Shown here: positions 7,545-17,722 of the stretch, piece by piece
Layout: each line of letters begins with the position of its first letter
Position numbering within the stretch: position 1 is the first letter of the stretch
NCBI GenBank assembly: GCA_002842855.1
Contig: PHEE01000019.1
Location: forward strand, 1-40,900
DNA: 40,900 nt
DNA from: Alphaproteobacteria bacterium HGW-Alphaproteobacteria-4
Lineage (GTDB): Bacteria; Pseudomonadota; Alphaproteobacteria; Rhodobacterales; Rhodobacteraceae
Reading direction: 5' to 3'
Notes under the pieces: generated by a model
What the model was told of the DNA's origin: nothing
The model's input: the letters and a program-made list of their open reading frames with translations, nothing else
The model's database searches: none
Made by a program: the position numbers and the translations under genes

Positions 7545-9116
7545 ATGACCAGCCAATCCCCCGACCGCGTTCTGATTTTCGATACCACCCTGCGCGATGG
7601 CGAACAGTCGCCCGGCGCCACCATGAGCCAGTCTGAAAAGCTGGAAATCGCGCTGCTGCTGGATGAGATGGGCGTCGATATCATCGAGGCCGGGTTTCCC
7701 ATCGCCTCGGAAGGCGATTTCGAAGCCGTCAGCGCGATTGCCAAGGTCGCCAAAAGCGCCGTCATCTGCGGCCTCGCGCGCGCCAACCTGAAGGACATCG
7801 ACCGCTGCTGGGAAGCGGTGCGCCACTCGCCGCGCCCGCGCATCCACACCTTCATCGGCACCTCGCCGCTCCACCGCGAGATTACCAAGCTTGATCCCGA
7901 GGCGATGCTGGCGGTGATCCACGATACCGTGGCCCACGCCCGCAACCTGACCGACAACGTGCAATGGTCGCCGATGGATGCGACCCGCACCGAGCATGAT
8001 TACCTCTGCCGCGTGGTCGAGGCGGCGATCAAGGCCGGGGCCAGCACGATCAACATTCCCGATACCGTGGGCTACACCGCCCCCGCTGAAAGCGCAGCCC
8101 TTATCCGGATGCTGCTGGAGCGCGTCCCCGGTGCCGACGACGTGGTGTTTGCCACGCACTGCCACAACGACCTTGGCATGGCCACAGCCAACGCGCTGGC
8201 TGCCGTTTCCGCAGGCGCGCGGCAGATCGAATGCACGATCAATGGCTTGGGCGAACGCGCGGGCAACACGGCGCTTGAAGAAGTGGTGATGGCGCTGAAG
8301 GTGCGCCAGGATATCATGCCCTACGCGACCGGCATCGACACCACCAAGATCATGAACCTCTCGCGCCGCGTCAGCCAGGTTTCGGGCTTTCCGGTGCAAT
8401 TCAACAAGGCGGTGGTGGGCAAGAACGCCTTTCTGCACGAAAGCGGCATCCATCAGGACGGCGTGCTGAAAAATGTCGAGACATTCGAAATCATGCGCCC
8501 CGCCGACATCGGCATTACCGAAACCAACATCGCCATGGGCAAGCATTCGGGCCGCGCCGCGCTGCGCGCCAAGCTTTCCGACCTCGGCTTTGATCTGGCC
8601 GACAACCAGCTGGGCGATGTTTTCGTGCGCTTCAAGGCGCTCGCCGACCGCAAGAAAGAGGTCTATGACGACGACCTGATCGCGCTGATGTCCGACACCG
8701 CCGCCAACACCGACAGTGACTATTTGCAGGTGAAATGGCTGCGGGTGATCTGCGGCTCGGAAGGCCAGTCGGCAGAGCTGAAACTGCTGGTCGATGGGGT
8801 CGAGCACGCTGCCGACACCTCGGGCGACGGCCCGGTTGACGCCGCCTTCCGCGCGGTCGATGCACTCTACCCGCACAAGGCGCGCCTGCAACTGTATCAG
8901 GTGCACGCCGTCACCGAGGGCACCGACGCGCAGGCCACCGTGTCGGTGCGGATGGAGGAGGAAGGGCGCATCGTCACCGGCTCCGCCGCCGATACCGACA
9001 CCATTCTGGCCAGCGTCAAGGCCTATGTCGGCGCGCTGAACCGCCTGCGGCTGCGGCGCGAGAAAACCGCGCCCGACGCGGACCGCAAGACAGTGTTCAT
9101 GAACACGCCTTCGTGA
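7545..9116 (+). CDS. leuA: 2-isopropylmalate synthase
   Basis: LeuA condenses acetyl-CoA with 2-oxoisovalerate, the first committed step of leucine synthesis, in the cytoplasm. The 523-residue protein has the HMGL-like catalytic barrel with FDTTLRDGEQSPG (residues 12-24), the metal-binding THCHND block (H205, H207) and the GNTALEEVVMAL signature, then a linker with HESGIHQDG and a C-terminal regulatory LeuA dimer domain (about 390-500) that binds leucine for feedback inhibition. The length is normal for LeuA of type 1. The ATG at 7545 follows GAGAGA by six bases. It is expressed from its own leader with a leucine-rich peptide and appears monocistronic, ending before a strong hairpin. Confidence 0.95.
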   Translation: MTSQSPDRVLIFDTTLRDGEQSPGATMSQSEKLEIALLLDEMGVDIIEAGFPIASEGDFEAVSAIAKVAKSAVICGLARANLKDIDRCWEAVRHSPRPRIHTFIGTSPLHREITKLDPEAMLAVIHDTVAHARNLTDNVQWSPMDATRTEHDYLCRVVEAAIKAGASTINIPDTVGYTAPAESAALIRMLLERVPGADDVVFATHCHNDLGMATANALAAVSAGARQIECTINGLGERAGNTALEEVVMALKVRQDIMPYATGIDTTKIMNLSRRVSQVSGFPVQFNKAVVGKNAFLHESGIHQDGVLKNVETFEIMRPADIGITETNIAMGKHSGRAALRAKLSDLGFDLADNQLGDVFVRFKALADRKKEVYDDDLIALMSDTAANTDSDYLQVKWLRVICGSEGQSAELKLLVDGVEHAADTSGDGPVDAAFRAVDALYPHKARLQLYQVHAVTEGTDAQATVSVRMEEEGRIVTGSAADTDTILASVKAYVGALNRLRLRREKTAPDADRKTVFMNTPS

Positions 9117-10301
<1,185 letters not shown>

Positions 10302-10360
10302 GCGCGCCACAGCCACCGCCGTGCCGCGGCGGATGGGGCCGCCCCTGAGACGAGGCCACA

Positions 10361-11293
10361 TTGGCACGAGACCGCGACGACATCGACTTTGCCCGACCCG
10401 TGCGCCGCATCCTCGTTGCGGTCATGGCAATCGTGCTGGCGCTCACCTTTTTGGTCTGGCGCATCGACAGCCCGCGGGTCGAACGCTTCCGCGCCGCCTT
10501 CATCGACCGTTTCGTGCCAACCTTCGACTGGGCGATGGTGCCGGTGACAAAAGTCTTCGGCATGATCGGGGGGTTTCAGTCTTACGCACGGATATATGAG
10601 CAAAATCAAGAGCTCCGGCGCGAATTGCAGCAGATGAAGGCTTGGAAAGAGGCCGCCGTGCAACTGGAGCAGCAAAACGCCAAACTGCTCGCGCAAAATG
10701 CGGTGCGGCTCGACCCCAAGCTGACCTCGGTTTCGGGCGTGGTGCTGGCCGACAGCGGCTCGCCGTTCCGCAAATCGGTGCTGCTCAATGTTGGCTCGCG
10801 CGACGGCGTGGTTGATGGCTGGGCAACGATGGACGGGCTCGGCCTTGTCGGGCGCATTTCCGGCGTCGGGCGCACCACCGCCCGCGTCGTGCTGTTGACC
10901 GACAGCTCCAGCCGGATTCCCGTGACCATCCAGCCTTCCGGCCAGCGCGCCCTGCTTTCGGGCGATAATTCGACCTTGCCGCTGGTCGAGTTTCTGGAAA
11001 GCCCCGAATTCGTGCGCCCCGGCGACCGCGTGGTAAGTTCGGGCGATGGCGGGGTGTTTCCCGCAGGCATTCTGGTGGGCCAAGTGGCACAGGGCAATGA
11101 CCGCCGTCTGCGGGTGCGGCTGGCCGCCGACTACGAGCGGCTCGATTTTCTGCGCGTGCTGCGCAGCCATCCGGTCGAACAGTTGCAGGATGTAGGGGTG
11201 CTGATCCCGCCGCCGCCCGAGGCCGCTGAGGCCGGGTCGGGCGCGCCGCTGACCGCGCCCTTGGCGCTGCCGAGGCCCGACAGCAATGGTTGA
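10361..11293 (+). CDS. mreC: Rod-shape protein MreC
   Basis: MreC is a bitopic inner-membrane protein whose periplasmic part binds PBP2 and activates the elongasome. The 310-residue protein has a short cytoplasmic tail, one membrane helix (about residues 14-33), a coiled coil (about 70-108, rich in Glu/Gln/Leu) and the beta-rich MreC core with VLLNVGSRDGVVDGWATMDG, then a Pro/Ala-rich tail. The start is TTG at 10361, with GAGG six bases upstream; it gives the expected basic/acidic tail before the helix. The next in-frame ATG (10423) would begin inside the helix. Its end overlaps mreD by eight bases. Confidence 0.92.
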   Translation: MARDRDDIDFARPVRRILVAVMAIVLALTFLVWRIDSPRVERFRAAFIDRFVPTFDWAMVPVTKVFGMIGGFQSYARIYEQNQELRRELQQMKAWKEAAVQLEQQNAKLLAQNAVRLDPKLTSVSGVVLADSGSPFRKSVLLNVGSRDGVVDGWATMDGLGLVGRISGVGRTTARVVLLTDSSSRIPVTIQPSGQRALLSGDNSTLPLVEFLESPEFVRPGDRVVSSGDGGVFPAGILVGQVAQGNDRRLRVRLAADYERLDFLRVLRSHPVEQLQDVGVLIPPPPEAAEAGSGAPLTAPLALPRPDSNG

Positions 11294-11825
11294 TCCACTT
11301 TCGCGCCAGATCATGTTTCACCGCGCGCTCTTTCTGGGGGTGGCGCTGGTGGTGCTGTTCCTGCGGCTGTTGCCGCTGTCCAGCGGCACCTCGGGCTGGC
11401 CCGGCCCCGATCTTACGCTGGCGATCACGCTGGCGTGGCTGCTGCGCCGCCCGGAATATGTGCCCGCCTTGATGATCGTCGCGGTGGTGCTGGTCGAAGA
11501 TCTGATGTTCCAGCGCCCGCCCGGCCTCTGGGCGCTGATCGTGCTTGGCGGCACCGAGTTTCTGCGCGCCCGCGAGGCAAGCCTGCGCGACCTGTCGTTC
11601 CCGCTCGAATGGCTGACGGTGGGCATCTTGTTGCTGGCGATGGTGCTTGCAAACCGTGTGGTGCTGGCAGTTCTGATGGTGCCGCAGCCGGGGCTTGGCC
11701 TGTCGTTGCTGCACACCCTCGCCACCATCGCCGCCTATCCGCTGGTGGTGATCGCCGGATACCTTGCCATCGGGCTGCGCCGCGCCGCGCCCGGCGAGGT
11801 CGATGCTTTCGGGAGGCGGCTATGA
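11286..11825 (+). CDS. mreD: Rod-shape inner-membrane protein MreD
   Basis: MreD is a small multi-spanning partner of MreC in the elongasome. The 179-residue protein is almost all hydrophobic, with about five helices (first near residues 12-30), and it sits exactly between mreC and mrdA. Sequence conservation in this family is weak, so the gene order carries much of the identification. Overlaps with both neighbours (8 bp with mreC, ATGA with mrdA) indicate tight translational coupling. Confidence 0.88.
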   Translation: MVDPLSRQIMFHRALFLGVALVVLFLRLLPLSSGTSGWPGPDLTLAITLAWLLRRPEYVPALMIVAVVLVEDLMFQRPPGLWALIVLGGTEFLRAREASLRDLSFPLEWLTVGILLLAMVLANRVVLAVLMVPQPGLGLSLLHTLATIAAYPLVVIAGYLAIGLRRAAPGEVDAFGRRL

Positions 11826-13768
11826 GGCGGTCGCCGCGCGACAGCGCCGAAAGCGCGCGCAAGATCGGTCGCCGCGGCCTGCTGCTGGGCACGTTGCAGG
11901 TGGGTGCAGTGGCGGTGCTGGCGCTGCGCATGCGCAGCATGCAGCTTGCCCACGCCGACGAATACCGGCTCTTGTCCGAGGGCAACTCGATCAAGATCCG
12001 CCTGCTGCCCCCCGCGCGCGGTCTGATCCACGACCGCAACGGCTACCTTCTGGCGGGCAATGAATCGAATTACCGTGTCACCATAACGCGCGAGGATGCC
12101 GGCGATGTGGCGGCGGTGCTGAACCGCCTGCGCCGCTTGATCGCGCTTAGCGATGCCGAGGCCGAGTCGATCCTGTCCGAAATTCGCCGCCGCAGCCCGA
12201 TCACCCCGTTCACGATCGCCGAACGGATCAGCTGGGAAGAGTTTTCGCGCATCGCGGTCAATGCCCCCGCCCTGCCGGGGGTCACGCCCGAGGTGGGGCT
12301 GTCGCGCTTCTACCCGCGCGGCGGCGATTTTGCGCATGTGCTCGGCTACGTCGGCCCGGTCTCCGACTTTGACCTTGGCCGGATCGAAGACCCCGACCCG
12401 CTGCTGCGCATTCCGCGCTTTCAGATCGGCAAGGTCGGAATCGAGGCCAAGATGGAACAGGCGCTGCGCGGGCGCGCGGGTTCGCGGCGGGTCGAAGTGA
12501 ACTCGGCCGGGCGCGAAATGCGCGAGCTTTCGCGGCAAGAGGGTGACCCCGGCGACGCGCTGCAACTGACCATCGACTACCGGCTGCAAAACTATGTGCA
12601 GGCGCGGCTGGGTGAAGAAAGCGCCTCGGCGGTGATCATCGACGTGACCAATGGCGATATCATGGCCATCGCCTCGGCCCCCACCTTTGACCCCAACCTG
12701 TTCGTGCGCGGCATCTCGTCCGCCGCCTATCGCGGCCTGAACGAAAACGACCACCGCCCGCTTGCCGACAAGACCGTGCAGGGCCTTTACCCGCCCGGCT
12801 CAACCTACAAGATGGTCACCGCCCTTGCCGCAATGGAAGCCGGTGTGATCGGCCCCAAGGAAACCATCCGCTGCCCCGGCTTCGTCGAGGTTGGCGGGCG
12901 CAAGTTCCACTGCTGGCGCCCTGCGGGGCACGGCAACGTCAACCTGCAACAAAGCCTCGAACAGTCCTGCGACGTGTTCTATTACGAGGTCTCGCAGCGC
13001 GTCGGCATCGACAAGATTTCCGACATGGCGCGCAGGCTGGGTCTTGGCCAGCGGCACGATCTGCCGATGTCGGCGGTGGCCGAGGGGCTGGCCCCCACGC
13101 AAGCGTGGAAAAAGCGCCGTTACGGCCGCGACTGGGTGATCGGTGACACCCTCAACTCGGCCATCGGCCAGGGTTTCGTGCTTGCCTCGCCGCTCCACCT
13201 TGCGGTGATGACCGCGCGCATTGCCTCGGGCCGCGCGGTCGAACCGCGGCTGGTCCGCTCGAGCAACGGGGTCGAAATTCCCGCCCCGCCCGCGCCTGTG
13301 CTGGAAATCGACCCGGTCTATCTTGCTGCGGTCCGCGCCGGCATGGACGCGGTGGTCAACGCGCCCCGCGGCACCGCCAACGGCTCGCGCATTGTTGCCG
13401 CCGAAATGCGTATGGCTGGCAAGACCGGAACCAGCCAGGTGCGGAACATTTCAGCTGCTGAGCGCGAAGGCGGCGTAACCGCCAACGACGACCTGCCATG
13501 GCGGCAGCGCGACCATGCGCTGTTCGTGGCCTTTGCGCCCTCCGAGGCGCCGAAATATGCGGTGGCGCTGGTGGTTGAACACGGCGGCGGCGGCTCGGCG
13601 GTGGCGGCCCCGCTGGCGCGCGACATGCTTTTGTTCGCGCTTTATGGCAAACTGCCGCCGCTTTCTGCCTACCCCGAAAGCCAGCGCACCCGGATTCAGA
13701 ACCAGCGCGACCAGATGATCCTCGTCGATCCCGACGAAGCCCCCCCTCCCACGAGCACCCGCGCATGA
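11822..13768 (+). CDS. mrdA: Peptidoglycan D,D-transpeptidase PBP2
   Basis: PBP2 cross-links peptidoglycan during side-wall elongation, as partner of the glycosyltransferase RodA. The 648-residue protein has an N-terminal membrane anchor (about residues 18-40), a pedestal/dimerisation domain starting at LPPARGLIHDRNG (63-74) and the transpeptidase domain. The active-site Ser is in STYK (327-330), the second motif is SCD (382-384, in place of SxN), and KTGTS is at 534-538. An S-C-D middle motif is usual for PBP2 of this class. An in-frame ORF extends 387 bases upstream but runs through mreD; the ATG at 11822 is right because it overlaps the mreD stop and gives the normal N-terminus. Confidence 0.95.
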   Translation: MRRSPRDSAESARKIGRRGLLLGTLQVGAVAVLALRMRSMQLAHADEYRLLSEGNSIKIRLLPPARGLIHDRNGYLLAGNESNYRVTITREDAGDVAAVLNRLRRLIALSDAEAESILSEIRRRSPITPFTIAERISWEEFSRIAVNAPALPGVTPEVGLSRFYPRGGDFAHVLGYVGPVSDFDLGRIEDPDPLLRIPRFQIGKVGIEAKMEQALRGRAGSRRVEVNSAGREMRELSRQEGDPGDALQLTIDYRLQNYVQARLGEESASAVIIDVTNGDIMAIASAPTFDPNLFVRGISSAAYRGLNENDHRPLADKTVQGLYPPGSTYKMVTALAAMEAGVIGPKETIRCPGFVEVGGRKFHCWRPAGHGNVNLQQSLEQSCDVFYYEVSQRVGIDKISDMARRLGLGQRHDLPMSAVAEGLAPTQAWKKRRYGRDWVIGDTLNSAIGQGFVLASPLHLAVMTARIASGRAVEPRLVRSSNGVEIPAPPAPVLEIDPVYLAAVRAGMDAVVNAPRGTANGSRIVAAEMRMAGKTGTSQVRNISAAEREGGVTANDDLPWRQRDHALFVAFAPSEAPKYAVALVVEHGGGGSAVAAPLARDMLLFALYGKLPPLSAYPESQRTRIQNQRDQMILVDPDEAPPPTSTRA

Positions 13769-14904
13769 GCCTGCTCGATTACGGCCTCAGATCGGCGCCC
13801 ACCGGCATCCGCAAGGTGCTATTCATCAACTGGCCGCTGGTGGTGCTGCTGTCGGCGGTCGCCTGCGTCGGTTTTCTCATGCTCTATTCGGTGGCGGGCG
13901 GGCGGATGGAGGTCTGGGCCGAACCGCAAATGAAGCGGTTCGGGGCGGGCATGGCTGGCATGTTCATCATCGCCATGGTGCCGATCTGGCTTTGGCGCAA
14001 CCTCTCGGCGCTCGCCTATGGCTTTGCGCTCGTGCTGCTGATCGCGGTCGATCTCTTCGGTGATGTCGGCATGGGCGCGCAGCGCTGGCTCGAACTGGGC
14101 CCGCTGCGGCTGCAACCGTCCGAGGTGATGAAGATCGCGCTGGTGATGGCGCTGGCCGCCTACTACGACTGGCTTGATATCCGGCGCACCTCACAGCTTT
14201 TGTGGGTCGCCATTCCCGCCGTGCTGATATTGGTGCCAACCGCGCTGGTGCTTTCGCAACCCGACCTCGGCACCGCGCTGATGCTGGTGATGGGCGGCGG
14301 CCTGGTGATGTTCGCGGCGGGGGTAAGCCTTTGGTATTTCGGCACACTGGCCGCCGTTGGCATAGCCACGGTCGCGGCGGTGCTGCAAAGCCGTGGCACC
14401 TCGTGGCAACTTCTGCGCGACTATCAGTTCCGCCGCATTGACGTATTCCTCGACCCCGCCAGCGATCCTTTGGGCGCGGGCTACAACATCACCCAAGCCC
14501 AAATCGCGCTCGGGTCCGGTGGCTGGGCCGGGCGCGGCTTCATGCAGGGCACGCAGTCGCGGCTGAACTTTCTGCCTGAAAAGCATACCGATTTCATCTT
14601 TACCACGCTGGCCGAAGAATTCGGCTTTGTCGGCGGCATCTCGCTGCTGGCGCTTTATGCGCTGGTGCTGGCCTTCTGCATCCACTCGGCGCTTTCGAAC
14701 AAGGATCGCTACGCGGCGCTGCTGACACTTGGCATCGGCGCCACCTTTTTCCTCTACTTTGCCGTCAACATGGGCATGGTGATGGGCCTCTTGCCGGTGG
14801 TGGGGGTGCCGCTACCGCTGGTCAGCTACGGCGGCACCGCGATGATGATCCTGCTCATGGCATTTGGCCTTGTGCAAAGTGCCCATGTCCACCGCCCGAG
14901 GTAA
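13765..14904 (+). CDS. rodA: SEDS peptidoglycan glycosyltransferase RodA
   Basis: RodA polymerises glycan strands from lipid II during elongation. The 379-residue inner-membrane protein shows about ten membrane helices and SEDS family marks: GAQRWLELGPLRLQPSEVMK (near residues 111-130), the loop PEKHTDFIFTTLAEEFGFVG with the catalytic-region Asp, and the C-terminal VPLPLVSYGGT signature. The ATG overlaps the mrdA stop (ATGA at 13765-13768). It closes the mreBCD-mrdA-rodA block; the next gene starts only four bases after its stop and may be co-transcribed. Confidence 0.96.
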   Translation: MSLLDYGLRSAPTGIRKVLFINWPLVVLLSAVACVGFLMLYSVAGGRMEVWAEPQMKRFGAGMAGMFIIAMVPIWLWRNLSALAYGFALVLLIAVDLFGDVGMGAQRWLELGPLRLQPSEVMKIALVMALAAYYDWLDIRRTSQLLWVAIPAVLILVPTALVLSQPDLGTALMLVMGGGLVMFAAGVSLWYFGTLAAVGIATVAAVLQSRGTSWQLLRDYQFRRIDVFLDPASDPLGAGYNITQAQIALGSGGWAGRGFMQGTQSRLNFLPEKHTDFIFTTLAEEFGFVGGISLLALYALVLAFCIHSALSNKDRYAALLTLGIGATFFLYFAVNMGMVMGLLPVVGVPLPLVSYGGTAMMILLMAFGLVQSAHVHRPR

Positions 14905-14908
14905 ACCG

Positions 14909-15844
14909 ATGCCAACCGTTCTTTTCGCCGCCCCCGCCCGGCTTTGGCCCAAATATCAGGCAGCTCTCGCGGCCTCCTTCGCAGAGGCGGGCCTCGCGGT
15001 GGAAATGGCCAACGCCGACACCCCGCCCGAAGCGGTCGATTACATCATCTATGCCCCCGGCGGCCCGCTGACCGATTTCGCGCCCTACACCCGTGCCCGC
15101 GCTGTGCTCAGCCTCTGGGCCGGGGTCGAACGCATTGTGGGCAACCCAACCCTGATGCAGCCGCTTTGCCGCATGGTAGACCCGGCGCTGACCGAAGGCA
15201 TGGTGGAATGGGTCACCGGCCATGTGCTGCGGTATCACTTGGGGATGGATGCCCATATCCTCGGCCAGGATGGCATCTGGCGTGGGCACGTCACGCCGCC
15301 GCTCGCGCGCGAACGCTCGGTGGCGATCCTTGGGCTGGGCGAGCTTGGCAGTGCCTGCGCCGCCGCCCTCGCCGCGCTCCATTTCCGCGTCACCGGCTGG
15401 AGCCGCAGCCCGAAATCGCTGCCCGCTGTCACCTGCCTGCACGGCGCCGGGGGCCTGCGCGAAGCCCTCGCCCGCGCCGAGATCGTCGTCACACTCCTGC
15501 CCAACACACCCGACACCGAAAACCTGCTCAACACCGAAACCCTCGCCCTGCTGCCGCGCGGCGCGCGCCTCATCAACCCCGGTCGCGGCAGCCTGATCGA
15601 CGATGCAGCCCTTATCGCAGCACTCGACGCAGGCCAGCTTGGCCATGCCACGCTCGATGTCTTCCGCACCGAACCGCTGCCGCCCGAGCACCCGTTCTGG
15701 GCGCATCCGCGCGTCACCGTCACCCCCCATATCGCCGCCGAAACGCGCCCCGCCAGCGCCGCCCAGGTGATCGCCGAAAACATCGCCCGCGATCTTTCCG
15801 GTCTGCCGCTCAACCACCTCGTAGATCGCGCGCGCGGCTACTGA
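14909..15844 (+). CDS. ghrA: D-2-hydroxyacid dehydrogenase, glyoxylate/hydroxypyruvate reductase A-like
   Basis: The 311-residue cytoplasmic NAD(P)H-dependent enzyme of the D-isomer 2-hydroxyacid dehydrogenase family most likely reduces glyoxylate or hydroxypyruvate. It has the Rossmann motif GLGELGSACAAAL near residue 142, followed by the basic SRSP that favours NADPH, the LPRGARLINPGRGSLIDDAA segment with the catalytic Arg region, and TPHIAAETRP carrying the catalytic His. The catalytic domain is the short GhrA type rather than SerA type. The start at 14909 is preferred because GAGGT lies six bases upstream; an earlier in-frame start is inside rodA. It may be read from the mre operon by proximity; no functional link is apparent. 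Confidence 0.82.
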   Translation: MPTVLFAAPARLWPKYQAALAASFAEAGLAVEMANADTPPEAVDYIIYAPGGPLTDFAPYTRARAVLSLWAGVERIVGNPTLMQPLCRMVDPALTEGMVEWVTGHVLRYHLGMDAHILGQDGIWRGHVTPPLARERSVAILGLGELGSACAAALAALHFRVTGWSRSPKSLPAVTCLHGAGGLREALARAEIVVTLLPNTPDTENLLNTETLALLPRGARLINPGRGSLIDDAALIAALDAGQLGHATLDVFRTEPLPPEHPFWAHPRVTVTPHIAAETRPASAAQVIAENIARDLSGLPLNHLVDRARGY

Positions 15845-15860
15845 TGCCTGCTTCAGACCG

Positions 15861-15880
15861 AAATATCCCCGCCCGAGGCG
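15861..15880 (-). repeat. Dispersed GGGGATATTT element, copy 1
   Basis: AAATATCCCCGCCCGAGG follows the ghrA stop by 16 bases. Read on the minus strand it is CCTCGGGCGGGGATATTT, then a GTCTGAAG tail. The same core recurs at 19888-19946 (both orientations), 22004-22022, 26011-26071 and, more degraded, at 33301-33362. Here it fills the gap before the hisB promoter. Confidence 0.6.
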
Positions 15881-15908
15881 CACGTCGCCACGCGCGTTCC
15901 CGCATGGC

Positions 15909-15937
15909 TTAACAAACCGCCCGCCGCCCCCTATAAG
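15909..15937 (+). promoter_or_regulatory. Promoter of the hisB operon
   Basis: TTAACA (15909-15914) and TATAAG (15932-15937) are 17 bases apart, the best sigma-70-like pair in this window. Transcription from about 15944 gives a 20-base leader with GGAG ahead of the hisB ATG, too short for an attenuator. Confidence 0.65.
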
Positions 15938-15963
15938 GGCGCCAACAGCTGCGGAGAAACGCC

Positions 15964-16551
15964 ATGCGCAACGCCACCATCACCCGCCAGACCGCCGAGA
16001 CCCGCGTCGCGGTCACGGTCAACCTCGACGGCACCGGCGCTTATGAAAACGCCACCGGGGTCGGCTTTTTCGACCACATGCTCGACCAGCTCGCCCGCCA
16101 CTCGATGATTGATCTGACCGTGCACGCCACGGGGGATTTGCACATCGACGACCACCACACCGTCGAAGATGTGGGCATCACGCTTGGCCAGGCGCTGACC
16201 GCCGCTTTGGGCGACAAGCGCGGCATCCGCCGCTATGGCGCCTTTGACCTTGCGATGGATGATGCGCTCATTCGCGCCGCCCTCGACCTTTCGGGCCGCC
16301 CCTACCTCGTCTGGAACGTCGATTTCCCGACCCCGAAGATCGGCAGCTTCGACACCGAGCTGGTGCGCGAATTCTTTCAGGCGCTTGCCACCCACGGCGG
16401 CATCACGCTGCACGTTGACCGCCTGCACGGGCTGAACAGCCACCACATCGCCGAGGCCAGCTTCAAGGCGGTCGCCCGCGCGCTGCGCGCCGCGGTTGAA
16501 CCCGACCCGCGCATGGCGGGCGTGCTGCCCTCGACCAAGGGCGCGCTTTGA
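15964..16551 (+). CDS. hisB: Imidazoleglycerol-phosphate dehydratase
   Basis: HisB removes water from imidazoleglycerol phosphate in histidine synthesis. The 195-residue monofunctional enzyme lacks the phosphatase domain found in enterobacterial HisB. It has the two metal-binding His clusters: DDHHTVED (62-69) and [11 protein letters not shown] (159-169), plus the [12 protein letters not shown] block (35-46). It starts 27 bases downstream of a strong promoter -10 box with GGAG properly placed, and its TGA overlaps the hisH ATG by one base (16551). Confidence 0.96.
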   Translation: MRNATITRQTAETRVAVTVNLDGTGAYENATGVGFFDHMLDQLARHSMIDLTVHATGDLHIDDHHTVEDVGITLGQALTAALGDKRGIRRYGAFDLAMDDALIRAALDLSGRPYLVWNVDFPTPKIGSFDTELVREFFQALATHGGITLHVDRLHGLNSHHIAEASFKAVARALRAAVEPDPRMAGVLPSTKGAL

Positions 16552-17189
16552 TGCTGACGGTGCTGGTCGATTACGACAGCGGCAACCTGCATTCGGCCGA
16601 AAAGGCGTTTCAGCGGATGGCTGCCGAGGTCGGCGGCGGTGATGTGCTGGTTTCGTCACGCCCCGAAGATGTGGCGCGCGCCGACCGCATCGTGCTGCCG
16701 GGCGACGGCGCCTTTCCGGCCTGCCGCAAGGCTCTCGGGTCTTATGGTGGTCTCTTTGAGGCAATCGAGGAAGCGGTGCACAGCCGTGCCCGCCCCTTTC
16801 TCGGCATCTGCGTGGGCATGCAGATGATGGCGACCTGGGGGCGCGAATACACCGACACCGCAGGTTTCGACTGGATCGGCGGCGAGGTGGTGCGCATCAC
16901 CCCCGCTGACGCCACGCTGAAGGTGCCACACATGGGCTGGAACGATCTGGTGCTCGACCGCCCGCACCCGGTGCTTGCAGGCATCAGCACCGGCGATCAC
17001 GCCTATTTCGTGCATTCCTACCACTTCAAGGTGGCCGACCCCGCGCACCTTCTGGCGCATTGCGATTATGGCGGCCCGATCACCGCCATCATCGGCCGCG
17101 CCAACATGGTGGGCACCCAGTTCCACCCCGAGAAAAGCCAGGCCGCGGGCCTAAGGCTGATTGCCAACTTCCTGCGCTGGAACCCCTGA
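16551..17189 (+). CDS. hisH: Imidazole glycerol phosphate synthase, glutaminase subunit
   Basis: HisH releases ammonia from glutamine and channels it to HisF. The 212-residue class I glutamine amidotransferase has nucleophile C87 in GICVGMQ and the H192/E194 pair in FHPEKS; the oxyanion segment LPGDGAF is near residue 49. The ATG at 16551 overlaps the hisB stop; a TTG three bases earlier is a less likely start. It is followed by an opposite-strand gene before hisA, so the rightward operon pauses here. Confidence 0.96.
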   Translation: MLTVLVDYDSGNLHSAEKAFQRMAAEVGGGDVLVSSRPEDVARADRIVLPGDGAFPACRKALGSYGGLFEAIEEAVHSRARPFLGICVGMQMMATWGREYTDTAGFDWIGGEVVRITPADATLKVPHMGWNDLVLDRPHPVLAGISTGDHAYFVHSYHFKVADPAHLLAHCDYGGPITAIIGRANMVGTQFHPEKSQAAGLRLIANFLRWNP

Positions 17190-17203
17190 AGCCCGCGCGC
17201 GCC

Positions 17204-17590
17204 TTACTGCACCCGCGTCCAGGTGCCGCCATCGCGGCAGATGAACAGCACGCAGCCCTCGACCGCCAGCCCGTTGCCCGACAGCGTCAGTTTCGACTTG
17301 TAGGTCTTGTCGCGGTCGGGCGACCAGACCATGCCTTTGTAGTGGCCCTCGCCGTTCGGCGCCACGTCCCAGACAATCAGCTTGCCGATGTTTTCTGATG
17401 CCATCGGCTTGCCGGCGTTGTCGAACGACTTGATCAGTGTGCCGCAAAACGTAGCGCCGCAGGGCACGATCTGGACATGCCCGGAATTGCCGTTGTCATC
17501 GGGCGTGGTGCGCCAGAGCCCCTCCACCGGGTCGGCCAACGCCGCCCCCGCCGCAAAGACCAGTGCCGCCGCCAGTGCCAGTTTCTTCAT
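17204..17590 (-). CDS. Secreted DUF2147-family protein
   Basis: The protein has 128 residues with a clear signal peptide ([19 protein letters not shown], cleaved before DPVEG) and a mature lipocalin-like beta domain of about 108 residues with the DUF2147 marks: EGLWRT near the start, FCGTL with Cys in the middle and a GTWTRV end. The mature part has four Cys (PCG, FCG, EGC, ICR), which could form disulfides in the periplasm. Family function is unknown. GGAGG lies eight bases before the ATG. It sits on the opposite strand between hisH (14 bases from its stop) and hisA (divergent), so it breaks the his operon. Confidence 0.8.
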   Translation of the reverse strand: MKKLALAAALVFAAGAALADPVEGLWRTTPDDNGNSGHVQIVPCGATFCGTLIKSFDNAGKPMASENIGKLIVWDVAPNGEGHYKGMVWSPDRDKTYKSKLTLSGNGLAVEGCVLFICRDGGTWTRVQ

Positions 17591-17722
17591 GGTCTATCCT
17601 CCCTGATAGCTGTCGCCATACGGCCACGCCGCCTGATTCCACGCAAGCCTTACGTTGGGTCGCAGCGCGCTTTGCATTCGCCGCCCCACTGTGGCAAGAG
17701 GTCCCGGACAACGGAGACCAAC

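Noticed and set aside
11435..11821. 129-codon N-terminal extension of PBP2
   Set aside because: It runs through mreD in another frame; the ATG at 11822 overlaps the mreD stop and gives the usual N-terminus.
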